This document shows, one piece after another, positions 27,691-36,915 of a DNA stretch of 64,000 nt. The notes under the pieces were generated by a model. The model was not told the origin of the DNA. It searched no databases and saw nothing but the letters and a program-made list of their open reading frames with translations. Source of the DNA: Hyphomicrobiales bacterium. Lineage in GTDB: Bacteria > Pseudomonadota > Alphaproteobacteria > Rhizobiales > Rhizobiaceae. The stretch is from NCBI GenBank assembly GCA_900472485.1, contig UCII01000007.1:1-64000 (forward strand), read 5' to 3'. Position numbers and translations under genes: made by a program. Every line of letters starts with the position of its first letter. The stretch's first letter is position 1.

Positions 27691-28716
27691 TCAGGCTTCG
27701 AGACCTTTCAGCACATTGGCGACGTTGAGGCCGATTTCGGGCACGCCATAACCGCCCTCCATGCAGACAAGGACGGGCAGCCCAGCAACGGCGATGCGCT
27801 CACCCATGCGGAGGAAATCCTGCGAATTCAGCTTGAAGAAGGAGATCGGATCGCGCTCGAACGTATCGACACCGAGCGAGAGCACGATCGCCTCCGCGCC
27901 GAATAGCTTGATGCGGGCGAGCGCATCATCGAGTGCCGCCGACCAGACTTCCCACGGAGTGCCGCGCGGCATGGGGTAATTGCGGTTGGCGCCCAGCCCA
28001 TTGCCCTCGCCCTTCTCATCGGCATGGCCGAGGAAATAGGGAAAGGCGTGGATGGGATCGCCATGCAGCGACGCCGTGAAAACATCGCCGCGCCGGTAGA
28101 AAAGGTCCTGCGTGCCGTTGCCGTGATGGAAATCGACATCGAGTATGGCAACCCGGGCGGCGCCATGGTCGCGCAGGCGCTGCGCCGCAACGCCGGCATT
28201 GTTGATAAAGCAATAGCCGCCGAAGAGATCGATGCCGGCGTGATGTCCGGGCGGGCGGCAGAGCGCGAAGGCGAAGCGGTTGCCGGCGTGAAGCCAGTCG
28301 GCACCGGTCAGGGCACAACGCATCGATGCGATCGCCGCCTCATAGGAGCCTTTGGTGATCGAGGTATCGGCAGCATTGGCATAATGGCCGATCATGCCGA
28401 CAATATTGTCAGGCACGCGCTGGCTGGTGCGCCTGACGGGAAAGGAGTTGGCGATCGCTTCGCCCTTGTAGCCGGCGGCGACCCAGCGCTCCCAGACCAC
28501 GCCGAGGAAATCGAGATAGGCCGGGTCGTGCACCTTGCGCGCCGTCTCCAGCCCATGGGCTTCAGGCGCGATAACATCTGTGAAACCGGCCTCCTTGACG
28601 GCGGCGAGGATCCACTCGGCGCGGAAGGGCGCTTCGAAGGGCGTGACGAGCTGGCCATCATGCAGCTCGGTCTTCGCATCCCTGAGCTGGTGATCCTCCG
28701 AATAGATGACCCGCAT
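27691..28716 (-). CDS. Histone-deacetylase-fold amidohydrolase (acetylpolyamine amidohydrolase-like)
   Basis: A 341-residue member of the arginase/deacetylase zinc hydrolases. The catalytic motifs are intact: RPPGHHAG (His-His dyad), YCFINNAGVAA, DVDFHHGNGTQ (zinc Asp and His), and the later GVDTFERDP with its zinc Asp. The length and the N-terminal MRVIYSEDHQLRD match bacterial acetylpolyamine amidohydrolases, which remove acetyl groups from polyamines or other amines. The frame continues upstream to 28905, but ATG 28716 has GGAGAGG in place and starts the fold. It is divergent from the HAD gene. Confidence 0.92.
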   Translation of the reverse strand: MRVIYSEDHQLRDAKTELHDGQLVTPFEAPFRAEWILAAVKEAGFTDVIAPEAHGLETARKVHDPAYLDFLGVVWERWVAAGYKGEAIANSFPVRRTSQRVPDNIVGMIGHYANAADTSITKGSYEAAIASMRCALTGADWLHAGNRFAFALCRPPGHHAGIDLFGGYCFINNAGVAAQRLRDHGAARVAILDVDFHHGNGTQDLFYRRGDVFTASLHGDPIHAFPYFLGHADEKGEGNGLGANRNYPMPRGTPWEVWSAALDDALARIKLFGAEAIVLSLGVDTFERDPISFFKLNSQDFLRMGERIAVAGLPVLVCMEGGYGVPEIGLNVANVLKGLEA

Positions 28717-28863
28717 CGTCGCCTCTCCATTGCCGACTTTGTTACCCCGATGACACGAAGGCTTACATGCATCGCGCCGGAGAAAAAAGGGTGCCATGCC
28801 GTCTTGAACGTCACCGCAAACAACTGCAACTTCCGCCAGCATTTGAAGAGCAGGGGAAGCAGC

Positions 28864-29469
28864 ATGAAAATCCTGATGGTCGATGTCGACGGTGTGCTGG
28901 TGCACGGCCGGCCAAGCGATGGGCTGTCGCTTTTCACCTATCTAGAACGCGATCTCGGCCTAGGGCTCGAGGCGCTGCAAGAGGCATTCTTCAAAACCTG
29001 TTGGCCTGACATCGTCACCGGTCGCGATGCGCTTGAGCCGAGGCTTGCGGAGGTTCTCGGGAAGATTGCGCCCCACCTCAGCGCCCGGACCCTAATCGAC
29101 TATTGGTTCGAGAATGACTCCCGCCTGGACCACAGCCTGCTCGACGACCTCGCCGCACTGAGGGCCGGGGGAACGAGGATGTTCCTGGCGACCAATCAGG
29201 AACATCTGCGCGCTGCCTATCTCATGGACGAACTCGGGCTCTCCTCCCGCTTCGACGGCATCTTCTATTCCGCCGCCCTCGGTCATCAGAAGCCATCGCC
29301 CGAGTTCTTTCGGCTGGCAACCGAGCGTGTCAGGCTTTCCGCGAGCGACATCGGCTTCATTGATGATGTAAAGGCCAATATCGAGGCGGCGCGGCAATTC
29401 GGCTGGAAGGCGATGCAATGGACATCCGGTTCCAAGTTGCCGGATGCCATTGCCGCTTTCTCCGTCTGA
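28864..29469 (+). CDS. HAD superfamily hydrolase
   Basis: A 201-residue HAD phosphatase. Motif I is MVDVDGVLVHG (nucleophile Asp7 or its partner Asp9), motif II MFLATNQE, the motif III Lys is in GHQKPSPEFF and motif IV is IGFIDDVKANIEAA. The short helical cap fits the subfamily I group with small phosphorylated substrates. ATG 28864 follows AGGGGAAG. The next gene is convergent with a 9-bp gap. Substrate unknown. Confidence 0.9.
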   Translation: MKILMVDVDGVLVHGRPSDGLSLFTYLERDLGLGLEALQEAFFKTCWPDIVTGRDALEPRLAEVLGKIAPHLSARTLIDYWFENDSRLDHSLLDDLAALRAGGTRMFLATNQEHLRAAYLMDELGLSSRFDGIFYSAALGHQKPSPEFFRLATERVRLSASDIGFIDDVKANIEAARQFGWKAMQWTSGSKLPDAIAAFSV

Positions 29470-29478
29470 ATTGCGCCC

Positions 29479-30000
29479 TCAGTCGGCAATCCGCTTATAG
29501 AAAATGGTCGTGTCGCAAAGACCGCCCTCCGGCCACAGGGCATAATCCGGCACCACGCCGACACGCTGCCAGCCGAGGCGCGGATAGATCGCCTCCGCGT
29601 CGCTGCCAGTTGCCGTATCGAGGACCAGCAAGGTCTTGCCGATTCGGGCCGCCTCGCGCTCCGCCGCTTCCATCAGGTGGCGGGCAAGACCCTTGCCGCG
29701 CACGGAGCTATGCACCAGCAGTTTCTTGAGATCGCCGCGATGCGGCTGGTTCGGCATTTGCGCCGCACCCACCTGTACCGTTCCGACCACCCTGCTCTCA
29801 ATTACGGCGGCGAAAAGCAGTGTCGCGCCGCTTTCGACGCTATCGGCAACACCTTGCCAATAAGGCAATGCGTCGGCAGGCCCATAAGGCTGCATGAAGC
29901 CGACGGAAGCGCCGCCATTGACGCAATCGGCAAGCACATCGCAAAGATCCGGTAGAACAGTGCGAGCCTCGGCGGCGGAGAGAAGACGAATATCAGACAT
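29479..30000 (-). CDS. GNAT family N-acetyltransferase
   Basis: A 173-residue acetyltransferase with the acetyl-CoA loop SVRGKGLARHLME (about 105-117), the strand LKKLLVHS before it, and a C-terminal YPRLGWQRVGVVPDYA segment. It lies 17 bp behind the XRE-cupin regulator on the same strand, an arrangement in which the regulator probably controls it. The substrate may be an amino acid or a toxic amine; this is inference. Confidence 0.9.
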   Translation of the reverse strand: MSDIRLLSAAEARTVLPDLCDVLADCVNGGASVGFMQPYGPADALPYWQGVADSVESGATLLFAAVIESRVVGTVQVGAAQMPNQPHRGDLKKLLVHSSVRGKGLARHLMEAAEREAARIGKTLLVLDTATGSDAEAIYPRLGWQRVGVVPDYALWPEGGLCDTTIFYKRIAD

Positions 30001-30017
30001 GAAAAGATCCTTGGGTG

Positions 30018-30590
30018 TTATGAACGGCCGCGATCGAGGATGACGCTGTAGCGCGCCGGCACCTCGCCGGGATTATGGAAGGCGTGGCCATCGCCGACGC
30101 CCATGAAAAGACAATCGCCGGGCATGAGGCGATGGGCGACATCGCGATGCGTGACCTCCATCTCGCCTTCGAACAGCCAGACATGCTGGGTCATGCCGGC
30201 ACTTGCAGTATTCGGCGGGAAGATGACGCGCGCGCCGGCAGGGAACAGGACTTCGACGACATCGACCTTCGATTCGGTTCCAGGCGGCGAGACAGCCCGC
30301 CTGACATAGCCGGTGCCGGGGTCGCGCCAGATCGCCTGCTGATCGCGGCGGGCAAGCGGCGACACTTCATCCTCCTCCTCGGCAAAGAAGGCCGAGAGCG
30401 AAAGGCCAAGCGCCGCGCAGAGCCGCGACAGCAGCGAGGCCGTCGGGCTCGCTTCCGCCCGCTCGATGCGCGAGATCATGGCGCGGCTGACGGCCGAGGC
30501 ACTGGCGAGCTCATCCAGCGTCAGGCCGCGGGCGATGCGCAGCTCCTTGATGCGCGCACCAATCGCCATTTCCAGATCATCATCAGCCAT
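30018..30590 (-). CDS. XRE family regulator with cupin sensor domain
   Basis: A 190-residue regulator: an XRE helix-turn-helix at about 10-65 (RGLTLDELASASAVSRAMIS) joined to a C-terminal RmlC-like cupin at about 105-185 (HVWLFEGEMEVTH, PGDCLFMGVGDGHAFHNPGE). Members repress catabolic or detoxification genes and sense small ligands through the cupin. It is the first gene of a pair with the GNAT. An imperfect palindrome upstream (30613-30651) may be its operator. Confidence 0.9.
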   Translation of the reverse strand: MADDDLEMAIGARIKELRIARGLTLDELASASAVSRAMISRIERAEASPTASLLSRLCAALGLSLSAFFAEEEDEVSPLARRDQQAIWRDPGTGYVRRAVSPPGTESKVDVVEVLFPAGARVIFPPNTASAGMTQHVWLFEGEMEVTHRDVAHRLMPGDCLFMGVGDGHAFHNPGEVPARYSVILDRGRS

Positions 30591-30612
30591 TCTCTGCGCC
30601 TCTCATCTCAAT

Positions 30613-30651
30613 ATTCCACCATATGAGAAATACGCGATCTCATAATGGAAT
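30613..30651. promoter_or_regulatory. Candidate operator of the XRE-cupin regulator
   Basis: ATTCCA...TATGAG on the left is mirrored by CTCATAATGGAAT on the right, with about 11 bp between; one extra base breaks the symmetry. It lies 23 bp upstream of the XRE start codon, where an autorepressor would bind. Confidence 0.45.
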
Positions 30652-30721
30652 CAAGAGCGCTTCCACACTTGTCGGCGGCGGGCCGGAAAAGGCTAACATA
30701 ACGTGAAGATAGCCGCCAAAA

Positions 30722-30749
30722 CCCCGCTTTTCCGCTTTGCGGCGCGGGG
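30722..30749 (+). other. GC-rich hairpin in the lepA leader
   Basis: CCCCGC and GCGGGG can pair around a 16-nt interval that contains a smaller CCGC/GCGG stem. The structure ends about 13-22 bp before the two possible lepA start codons and could affect initiation or end upstream transcription. Confidence 0.35.
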
Positions 30750-30761
30750 CGGCGCTGCTAT

Positions 30762-32594
30762 ATGGCGCGCATGAGCACCAATTCCACCACTCCGCTTTCG
30801 CATATCCGCAACTTCTCGATCGTGGCCCATATCGACCACGGCAAATCGACGCTGGCCGATCGCCTGATCCAGACGACGGGCGGCCTTGCCGAACGCGAGA
30901 TGTCGGAGCAGGTGTTGGACAATATGGAGATCGAGCGCGAGCGCGGCATCACCATCAAGGCCCAGACGGTGCGCCTGCACTACAAGGCCAACAATGGCGA
31001 GACCTACATCCTCAACCTGATCGACACGCCCGGACACGTCGACTTCGCCTATGAAGTCTCGCGCTCGCTGTCGGCCTGCGAGGGCTCGCTGCTGGTTGTC
31101 GATGCCTCTCAGGGTGTTGAGGCGCAGACGCTCGCCAACGTCTATCAGGCGATCGACAACAATCACGAGCTCGTCACCGTCCTCAACAAGATCGACCTGC
31201 CGGCGGCCGAACCTGACCGCATCAAGGATCAGATCGAGGAAGTGATCGGCATCGACGCCTCGGACGCCGTGCTGATTTCGGCCAAGACCGGCCTCGGCAT
31301 TCCCGACGTGCTGGAAGCCATCGTCCACAAGCTGCCGGCGCCGAAGAGCGCGGGCGGCGAAAAGGCGCCCTTGAAGGCGCTGCTGGTCGACAGCTGGTAC
31401 GACACCTATCTCGGCGTTATGGTTCTCGTGCGCATCATCGACGGCACGCTGACCAAGGGCCAGACCATCCGTATGATGGGCACGGACGCGAAGTACCAGA
31501 TCGAGCGCGTCGGCGTTCTCACGCCGAAGATGGTCGCCGTCGACAGCCTCGGCCCCGGCGAGATCGGCTTCATCACCGCCTCGATCAAGGAAGTGGCCGA
31601 CACTCGCGTCGGCGATACGATCACCGAAGACAAGCGTCCGACTGCTGAAGCGCTGCCGGGCTTCAAGCCGGCACAGCCTGTGGTGTTCTGCGGCCTCTTC
31701 CCGGTCGATGCCGCCGATTTCGAGGATCTGCGCTCGGCCATGGGCAAGCTGCGCCTCAACGACGCCAGCTTCTCCTTCGAGATGGAATCGTCTGCCGCTC
31801 TCGGCTTCGGTTTCCGCTGCGGCTTCCTCGGCCTGCTTCATCTGGAAATCATCCAGGAGCGCCTGGAACGCGAATTCAATCTCGACCTGATCGCGACGGC
31901 CCCCTCAGTCGTCTATCAGCTCACCATGACCGACGGCACCGAGATCGAGCTGCACAACCCGGCCGACATGCCCGATGTCGTCAAGATTTCCGAATTCCGC
32001 GAACCCTGGATCAAGGCGACGATCCTGACGCCGGACGATTATCTCGGCTCGATCCTGAAGCTTTGCCAAGACCGCCGCGGCATCCAGACCGAGCTGACCT
32101 ATGTCGGCAACCGCGCCATGATCACCTATGACCTGCCGCTCAACGAAGTCGTCTTCGACTTCTACGACCGCCTGAAGTCTATCTCCAAGGGCTATGCCTC
32201 CTTCGACTACAGCCTGACCGATTATCGCGAGAGCGACCTCGTCAAGATGTCGATCCTCGTCAATGCCGAGCCGGTGGACGCGCTCTCGATGCTGGTGCAC
32301 CGCTCCGCCGCCGAGAAGCGCGGCCGCGTCATGTGCGAAAAGTTGAAGGACCTGATCCCGCAGCACATGTTCCAGATCCCGATCCAGGCGGCGATCGGCG
32401 GGCGTATCATCGCGCGCGAGACGGTGAAGGCGCTGCGCAAGGACGTGACGGCCAAGTGCTACGGCGGCGACGCCACCCGCAAGCGCAAGCTGCTCGACAA
32501 GCAGAAGGAAGGCAAGAAGCGCATGCGGCAGTTCGGCAAGGTCGAAATCCCGCAGGAAGCCTTTATTGCCGCTCTGAAGATGGGGGACGAGTGA
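30762..32594 (+). CDS. lepA: Elongation factor 4 (LepA)
   Basis: A 610-residue translational GTPase. The G domain carries AHIDHGKST (G1), DTPGH (G3) and NKID (G4); domains II-III follow, then the EF-G-like domain V and the LepA-specific C-terminal domain ending [16 protein letters not shown]. LepA acts on the ribosome and is thought to help initiation and elongation under stress. Start choice is open between ATG 30762 (MARMSTNS) and ATG 30771 (MSTNS); both lack a strong ribosome binding site because of an upstream hairpin. Convergent with the GFA gene through a shared hairpin. Confidence 0.98.
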   Translation: MARMSTNSTTPLSHIRNFSIVAHIDHGKSTLADRLIQTTGGLAEREMSEQVLDNMEIERERGITIKAQTVRLHYKANNGETYILNLIDTPGHVDFAYEVSRSLSACEGSLLVVDASQGVEAQTLANVYQAIDNNHELVTVLNKIDLPAAEPDRIKDQIEEVIGIDASDAVLISAKTGLGIPDVLEAIVHKLPAPKSAGGEKAPLKALLVDSWYDTYLGVMVLVRIIDGTLTKGQTIRMMGTDAKYQIERVGVLTPKMVAVDSLGPGEIGFITASIKEVADTRVGDTITEDKRPTAEALPGFKPAQPVVFCGLFPVDAADFEDLRSAMGKLRLNDASFSFEMESSAALGFGFRCGFLGLLHLEIIQERLEREFNLDLIATAPSVVYQLTMTDGTEIELHNPADMPDVVKISEFREPWIKATILTPDDYLGSILKLCQDRRGIQTELTYVGNRAMITYDLPLNEVVFDFYDRLKSISKGYASFDYSLTDYRESDLVKMSILVNAEPVDALSMLVHRSAAEKRGRVMCEKLKDLIPQHMFQIPIQAAIGGRIIARETVKALRKDVTAKCYGGDATRKRKLLDKQKEGKKRMRQFGKVEIPQEAFIAALKMGDE

Positions 32595-32607
32595 GGCTTT
32601 GCCTCAC
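32591..32607. terminator. Bidirectional hairpin between lepA and the GFA gene
   Basis: GTGAGGC-TTT-GCCTCAC is a perfect 7-bp stem that overlaps both convergent stop codons (lepA TGA at 32592-32594; GFA stop at 32604-32606). No clear U-tract follows on either strand, so it may be a weak terminator or a 3'-end stabiliser. Confidence 0.45.
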
Positions 32608-33059
32608 CCCCGCTCCATATACTCCTTCGTCAGCCCCTCATACTCCTCCATCGCCGGCAGCGCGGCGTAGCTGTGCCTGGCGGGCGTCGTCACCCATGGC
32701 AGCTTTTCGCTCGTCCAGGTCTCCATGAAGGGCGTGAACCAGCTGGTGTCGTCGAGCATGGTGGCGCGGACATTGACGAACCAGTCGACGCCTTCGAGCT
32801 TCGTGAACATCCAGCTCATGCAATGCGGGCAGAAATAGTGATGGATGACATCGCCGTGCAGGCCGCCGATGACAGGCTCGCCTTCAGTCACCTCGAAACC
32901 CTGCGCGGGGATGGCGGCGCTTAGCGAATAGGGACCGCCGGTCATGCGCTGGCACCCTGTGCAATGGCAGGCCATGGTGAGCAGCGGCTTGGCGCTGATC
33001 TTCAACCGCACCTGCCCGCAACGGCAGCCGCCCTCGCTCGGTAGTTCCAGCGTGCTCAT
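32604..33059 (-). CDS. GFA family protein (CENP-V/glutathione-dependent formaldehyde-activating fold)
   Basis: A 151-residue zinc-binding beta-sandwich protein. The family cysteines are visible: GGCRCGQVRL, ACHCTGCQRMTG and YFCPHCMSWMF. Some members bind glutathione and act on S-hydroxymethylglutathione, but most have no proven activity. ATG 33059 has GGAGG about 11 nt upstream; an ATG six codons earlier (overlapping the GGAGG) is also open. Convergent with lepA. Confidence 0.9.
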   Translation of the reverse strand: MSTLELPSEGGCRCGQVRLKISAKPLLTMACHCTGCQRMTGGPYSLSAAIPAQGFEVTEGEPVIGGLHGDVIHHYFCPHCMSWMFTKLEGVDWFVNVRATMLDDTSWFTPFMETWTSEKLPWVTTPARHSYAALPAMEEYEGLTKEYMERG

Positions 33060-33144
33060 GATGTCATTTCCTCCCATTTCAAAACTGCCGGTGTACGGCA
33101 TGTCGCCATCGGATTGATTGGACGTGTCCGATCATCAGCGACCC

Positions 33145-33879
33145 TCAAGCCTCTGCTGCCTGAGGGCGCTGCACCTGCACTCTTATGGTTCTCACCCAGG
33201 CGCGTGCGATCGCAAGACCGGCCGTTTCCGCCGCTGCAGCATGCCTGGCCACAAGCTCCGGATAGTGATCGAGCCAGCCCGGCTCCTTGTGCTCGATGGT
33301 TTCCCTAAATTCGCCGCGCCAGCGCTCGACGACCGCGGCATTGGCCTCGAAATGAAACTGCGTGCCATAGGTGGCGCGGCCGATGCGGAAGGCCTGGTTC
33401 GGCGTGACGGCATTGGCGGCAAGGCGCGTGGCTCCCACAGGCAAGGTAAAAGTGTCGCCATGCCATTCGAAGATGGTGAATTCGTCGCCGACATCGGCGA
33501 GCAACGGGTCCTTTTTCCCCTCGTCAGTCAGGCCGACTGTTTTCCAGCCGAATTCATGGGCGGTACCGAGAAGATTTTCGGCCTCGTAGGCGCGCGCCAA
33601 AATCTGGCTGCCGAGGCAGATGCCGAGCACGGCCTTGTCCTCGCCCTCGAAACGGCGCATCAGCCCCGCCAGCTCCGGAAGATAGGGATGGGTATCGTCG
33701 TCGCGGGCGCTCTGCTCGCCGCCGAGCACGGCCAGCGCATCATAGGCCGATGTGTCCTTCGGCAAGGCCTCGCCGCTCCAGGGGCGAAACCAGTCGATCT
33801 CGGCTCGGGCCTCCTCCAGCGCTATGCCAAGCGCGCCGAGCGGGGTGTTCTTCATATTCTCGATGATGGCGACGCGCAT
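33145..33879 (-). CDS. Class I glutamine amidotransferase-like protein
   Basis: A 244-residue stand-alone amidotransferase domain of the GMP-synthase-like type. The nucleophile Cys lies in LGICLGSQILA, and the catalytic His in GTQFHFEA. Members can hydrolyse gamma-glutamyl compounds or act with an unknown partner; no synthetase is adjacent. It is a single gene on the minus strand; a dispersed repeat lies between it and the next gene. Confidence 0.88.
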   Translation of the reverse strand: MRVAIIENMKNTPLGALGIALEEARAEIDWFRPWSGEALPKDTSAYDALAVLGGEQSARDDDTHPYLPELAGLMRRFEGEDKAVLGICLGSQILARAYEAENLLGTAHEFGWKTVGLTDEGKKDPLLADVGDEFTIFEWHGDTFTLPVGATRLAANAVTPNQAFRIGRATYGTQFHFEANAAVVERWRGEFRETIEHKEPGWLDHYPELVARHAAAAETAGLAIARAWVRTIRVQVQRPQAAEA

Positions 33880-33993
33880 ACCGTTGATTCCCGAGCAATG
33901 TTACCACCGGAGATGAGCATGAGGCGGCGGGAGAGGCAAGTGGCCAGAGCGTTTCAGCTCTCCCCGGAAATGCCGCTCCGGCCGCCTGCCATT

Positions 33994-34042
33994 GCTCACT
34001 TCCGGGCGGAAACCGCTTGGCGCCTTTCCTGGAAGTGCTTTG
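33994..34042. repeat. Dispersed rhizobial palindromic repeat, diverged copy
   Basis: GCTCACTTCC and GGAAGTGC form the inverted ends around GGGCGGAAACCGC, matching the copy at 50493-50541 with several substitutions. It lies in the gap upstream of the SelW-like gene. Confidence 0.6.
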
Positions 34043-34099
34043 GCTTGCAGCGGAGTAAAGTTGAGCCTAAATCTCAGCAAACAACGAAGGATCAGGACG

Positions 34100-34393
34100 A
34101 TGAGCGACAAGCCCCGCATCACCATTCTCTATTGCACCCAATGCAACTGGCTGCTGCGCTCCGGCTGGATGGCGCAGGAGCTGCTGCAAACCTTTACCGA
34201 CAGTCTCGGCGAAGTAGCGCTGATCCCCGGCACCGGCGGCGTCTTCGAAATCCGCATCGACGGCGAGCTGTTGTGGGAGCGCAAGCGGGATGGCGGCTTC
34301 CCGGGACCGAAGGAACTCAAGCAGCGGGTACGCGATATCATCGACCCCGAGCGCGATCTCGGCCATACCGACCGCGGATCGCTGGAAAGCTAA
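34100..34393 (+). CDS. SelT/SelW/SelH family (Rdx) protein
   Basis: A 97-residue thioredoxin-like protein of the Rdx family. It has the redox motif CTQC at residues 12-15 (ILYCTQCNWLLR), with Cys rather than selenocysteine, and the conserved GTGGVFEI and LWERKRDGGFP segments. The family probably works in thiol redox reactions in the cytoplasm. ATG 34100 follows AAGGATCAGG. Single gene, convergent with the BA14K gene. Confidence 0.9.
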   Translation: MSDKPRITILYCTQCNWLLRSGWMAQELLQTFTDSLGEVALIPGTGGVFEIRIDGELLWERKRDGGFPGPKELKQRVRDIIDPERDLGHTDRGSLES

Positions 34394-34412
34394 GTCTCCT
34401 GCTGCTCAGGCA

Positions 34413-34841
34413 TCAGTCGAAGGGCGAACGGCAGGGCTTGGTTCCATTATTGATCGTCGTATAGCTGTTGGTGCCGGGATTATAGGTGCGATAGCGCTCG
34501 GCGCACCAGGTTTGATGCTGTCTCAGTTTCTGGGCGGGCGAAGGATAGAGAGGCCTCGGTGGCGGTGCATAGGTTTCACGCGGGGGAACCTGAACTCGCG
34601 GGCTGCCAAAGCGATTGAGGCCTCCGTTATAGGGCGGTGTGATCGGAAGCGGCTGACCTGGGCGGGTGTAGAACTGCCGCTCGCCGAAACCGAAGCAGCC
34701 ACGGGAATCGCAGATGACTGTATTGGTGCGCGGCGGAGTGATGAGCTTCCGAGAATCCGAGGCGGCTGTCGCGAAATCCGCCTGCGACAGCGAGGCAAGC
34801 GCGAGGACGCAGCCAAACGCGATCCTATGAAAAACAGCCAT
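34413..34841 (-). CDS. BA14K family secreted protein
   Basis: A 142-residue protein with a signal peptide (FGCVLALASLSQADFATA) and a proline-rich middle (ETYAPPPRPLYPSP). The C-terminal HQTWCAERYRTYNPGTNSY...CRSP pattern is the BA14K signature of Rhizobiales. Members are envelope-associated, immunoreactive in Brucella, with lectin-like activity proposed. Two Cys of that motif and two more (ICDSRGC) may form disulphides. Function unproven. Confidence 0.78.
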   Translation of the reverse strand: MAVFHRIAFGCVLALASLSQADFATAASDSRKLITPPRTNTVICDSRGCFGFGERQFYTRPGQPLPITPPYNGGLNRFGSPRVQVPPRETYAPPPRPLYPSPAQKLRQHQTWCAERYRTYNPGTNSYTTINNGTKPCRSPFD

Positions 34842-35020
34842 GACATACTCCTGTTCCGAACGCTACGAACCTATGCGGGCCGCCGCACCTCTTATCTTAG
34901 TTGGGGTCATGACGATGGCAAAACCAGTGCTGCCGCAACCGGAACCTATCGATCCACGATGAGTTGATCGCCGCCACCGCTTGCGTCATAACAGCCCGAC
35001 CATTGCAAGGGAGATTGCCT

Positions 35021-36451
35021 GTGAGCAGCTTGAAATTCGGCACCAGCGGCCTTCGTGGCCTATCCGCAGACCTCACCGGACGGGCATCAGCGCTCTATGC
35101 GACAGCCTTTGCCCGCCATCTGCTGAAAAATGGCCATGCCAAAGCGGGCGATCTCATCCTCGTCGGTCGCGATTTCCGCGAATCGAGTCCGGCGATCTCC
35201 GCCACCTGCATCGGCGCGCTGAAGCGGGCCGGCCTGACACCGATCGACTGCGGCACATTGCCGACGCCAGCGCTGGCACTTTACGGCCTGCAGCTGAAAG
35301 CTGCCTCGCTGATGATCACCGGCTCGCACATCCCCGCCGACCGCAACGGCATCAAATTCTACCGGCCAGACGGTGAAATCGACAAGCGCGACGAAGTGGC
35401 GATCAGCGAGGAGGCGCTTGCGATCGGCGATTCAGTGCTCGACGAAACGCCTGCCGAGGCGGAAAACCGCACGGCGGAAACGGAGGCGCTGTTCCTGGAG
35501 CGCAACAAGGGCCTGCTGCCATCAGGCAGCCTCGCCGGCCTCACGATCGGCGTCTATCAGCACAGCACGGTGGCGCGTGATCTCTTCGGTCAGGTACTGA
35601 CTCATTACGGCGCCCGCGTCGTGCCGCTCGGCCGCTCCGAGAGCTTCATTCCGGTGGATACCGAAGCGGTCTCGGCCGAGACGATCCGCCTCATGAAAGC
35701 CTGGGCGCCGGAACATGAGCTGGATGCCATCGTCTCGGCCGATGGCGACGGTGACCGGCCGCTGGTCGCGGATGAGACCGGCGAGCCGCTGCGCGGCGAT
35801 CTGCTCGGCCTCATCGCTGCCAACTTCCTCGGCGCGCAAGTGGTCGTGACCCCGGTCACATCTAACTCCGGCATTGAATCGGCCGGCTCCTACTCCGTTA
35901 TCCGCACCCGCGTCGGCTCTCCCTATGTGATCGCCGGCATGGACGAGGCCATTGCGGCCGGCAAGGCCAATGTCATGGGCTTCGAGGCCAATGGCGGCAC
36001 GCTGACATCAAGCCGCTTCACCGTCGAGGGAAAATCTTTCGAGCCGCTGCCGACGCGCGACAGCTTCCTGCCGATTCTAGCGACGCTCTACGCCGCCGCC
36101 GAGGCACGCAAACCGCTTTCGGCCGTTGCCGGCAGCTACCGCTTGCCCTTTGCCGCCGCCGACCGTCTCGAGAATTTCCCCGTGGAAACCAGTGCCGCGC
36201 TGATGGCCTATCTGCGCGCCTCAGACGCCAATCTTTCGGATTTCCTGAAGCCGATCGCGACGGTCGCCTCCAAGAGCGATATCGACGGCCTGCGGGTGAC
36301 ACTTGTGGATAACCGAATCATCCATTTCCGCCCTTCCGGCAATGCGCCGGAAATGCGCTGCTACGTGGAAGCATCGAGCGAAAGCGAGGCAAAGGCCCTG
36401 TTGGAACAGGGACTTGGCCTGATCAGCGCGTGGGCGGCAGCCCGGGTTTGA
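35021..36451 (+). CDS. Phosphomannomutase-like phosphohexomutase
   Basis: A 476-residue alpha-D-phosphohexomutase. It has the N-terminal FGTSGLRG, the phosphoserine loop TGSHIPADRNG (Ser102; TASHNP in most relatives), the metal loop DGDGDRP starting at residue 241, the sugar-binding FEANGG, and the phosphate site FRPSGNAPEMRCYVE. The enzymes interconvert hexose 1- and 6-phosphates for polysaccharide or LPS precursors. GTG 35021 is the start: AAGGGAG is 7 nt upstream. Rhizobial homologues are usually called phosphomannomutase; the substrate is not proven by sequence. Confidence 0.9.
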   Translation: MSSLKFGTSGLRGLSADLTGRASALYATAFARHLLKNGHAKAGDLILVGRDFRESSPAISATCIGALKRAGLTPIDCGTLPTPALALYGLQLKAASLMITGSHIPADRNGIKFYRPDGEIDKRDEVAISEEALAIGDSVLDETPAEAENRTAETEALFLERNKGLLPSGSLAGLTIGVYQHSTVARDLFGQVLTHYGARVVPLGRSESFIPVDTEAVSAETIRLMKAWAPEHELDAIVSADGDGDRPLVADETGEPLRGDLLGLIAANFLGAQVVVTPVTSNSGIESAGSYSVIRTRVGSPYVIAGMDEAIAAGKANVMGFEANGGTLTSSRFTVEGKSFEPLPTRDSFLPILATLYAAAEARKPLSAVAGSYRLPFAAADRLENFPVETSAALMAYLRASDANLSDFLKPIATVASKSDIDGLRVTLVDNRIIHFRPSGNAPEMRCYVEASSESEAKALLEQGLGLISAWAAARV

Positions 36452-36504
36452 CCCCGGCTCCAACTGCTTTTTTCACGATTGCCACGAAAACTTCAAAAAC
36501 CCTG

Positions 36505-36532
36505 TTGACACCGGACGGCCACCCCCTTACAT
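36505..36532 (+). promoter_or_regulatory. Sigma-70-type promoter of tRNA-Leu
   Basis: A consensus -35 TTGACA (36505-36510) is followed 16 bp later by TTACAT as -10. The predicted start lies a few bases before the tRNA at 36544. Confidence 0.7.
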
Positions 36533-36543
36533 GCGTGTCCGTC

Positions 36544-36628
36544 GCCCAGATGGCGGAATTGGTAGACGCGCAGGTTTCAGGTACCTGTGCCGCGAGGCGT
36601 GGAGGTTCGAGTCCTCTTCTGGGCACCA
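36544..36628 (+). tRNA. tRNA-Leu (anticodon CAG)
   Basis: The 85-nt gene folds as a class II tRNA. The acceptor GCCCAGA pairs with TCTGGGC and ACCA is encoded. The D-arm contains GGTAGACGC, the anticodon stem CAGGT/ACCTG holds the loop TTCAGGT with anticodon CAG, the long variable arm is TGCCGCGAGGCGT, and the T-arm is GGAGG-TTCGAGT-CCTCT. It reads CUG codons, the most used Leu codon in these genes. Confidence 0.96.
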
Positions 36629-36915
36629 TTTCCTTTCTTGAGAAACATGGATTTCTTAAAGATTTCAAGATTTAGCGAGCTCGTAGGATGCCGCTTTCGG
36701 TTCGCCGGGAGTTCACAAGAACTTGTCTTGAAATCGGCTGTCCGGATGAAAACCAGCCTTTCGGTATCCCTGAATAATCGCCATTTGAACGGATCCCTGA
36801 TGCCCGCCGCAGGCAGGCGATGAAAGCCTGATCGATGGCCGCCGCCCCGCTTCTTTAAATCATTGACTACCGAAGAAGACATCGACCTAATGGGGCAAAC
36901 TCCGAGGGACGTTTG

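Noticed and set aside
28024..28863. Long upstream extension of the HAD frame, antisense to the deacetylase gene
   Set aside because: The HAD fold begins at ATG 28864 with its own ribosome binding site; the upstream residues are the reverse of the deacetylase coding sequence.
36423..36675. Open frames on both strands across tRNA-Leu
   Set aside because: They run through a well-folded tRNA gene and its promoter and have no domain content.
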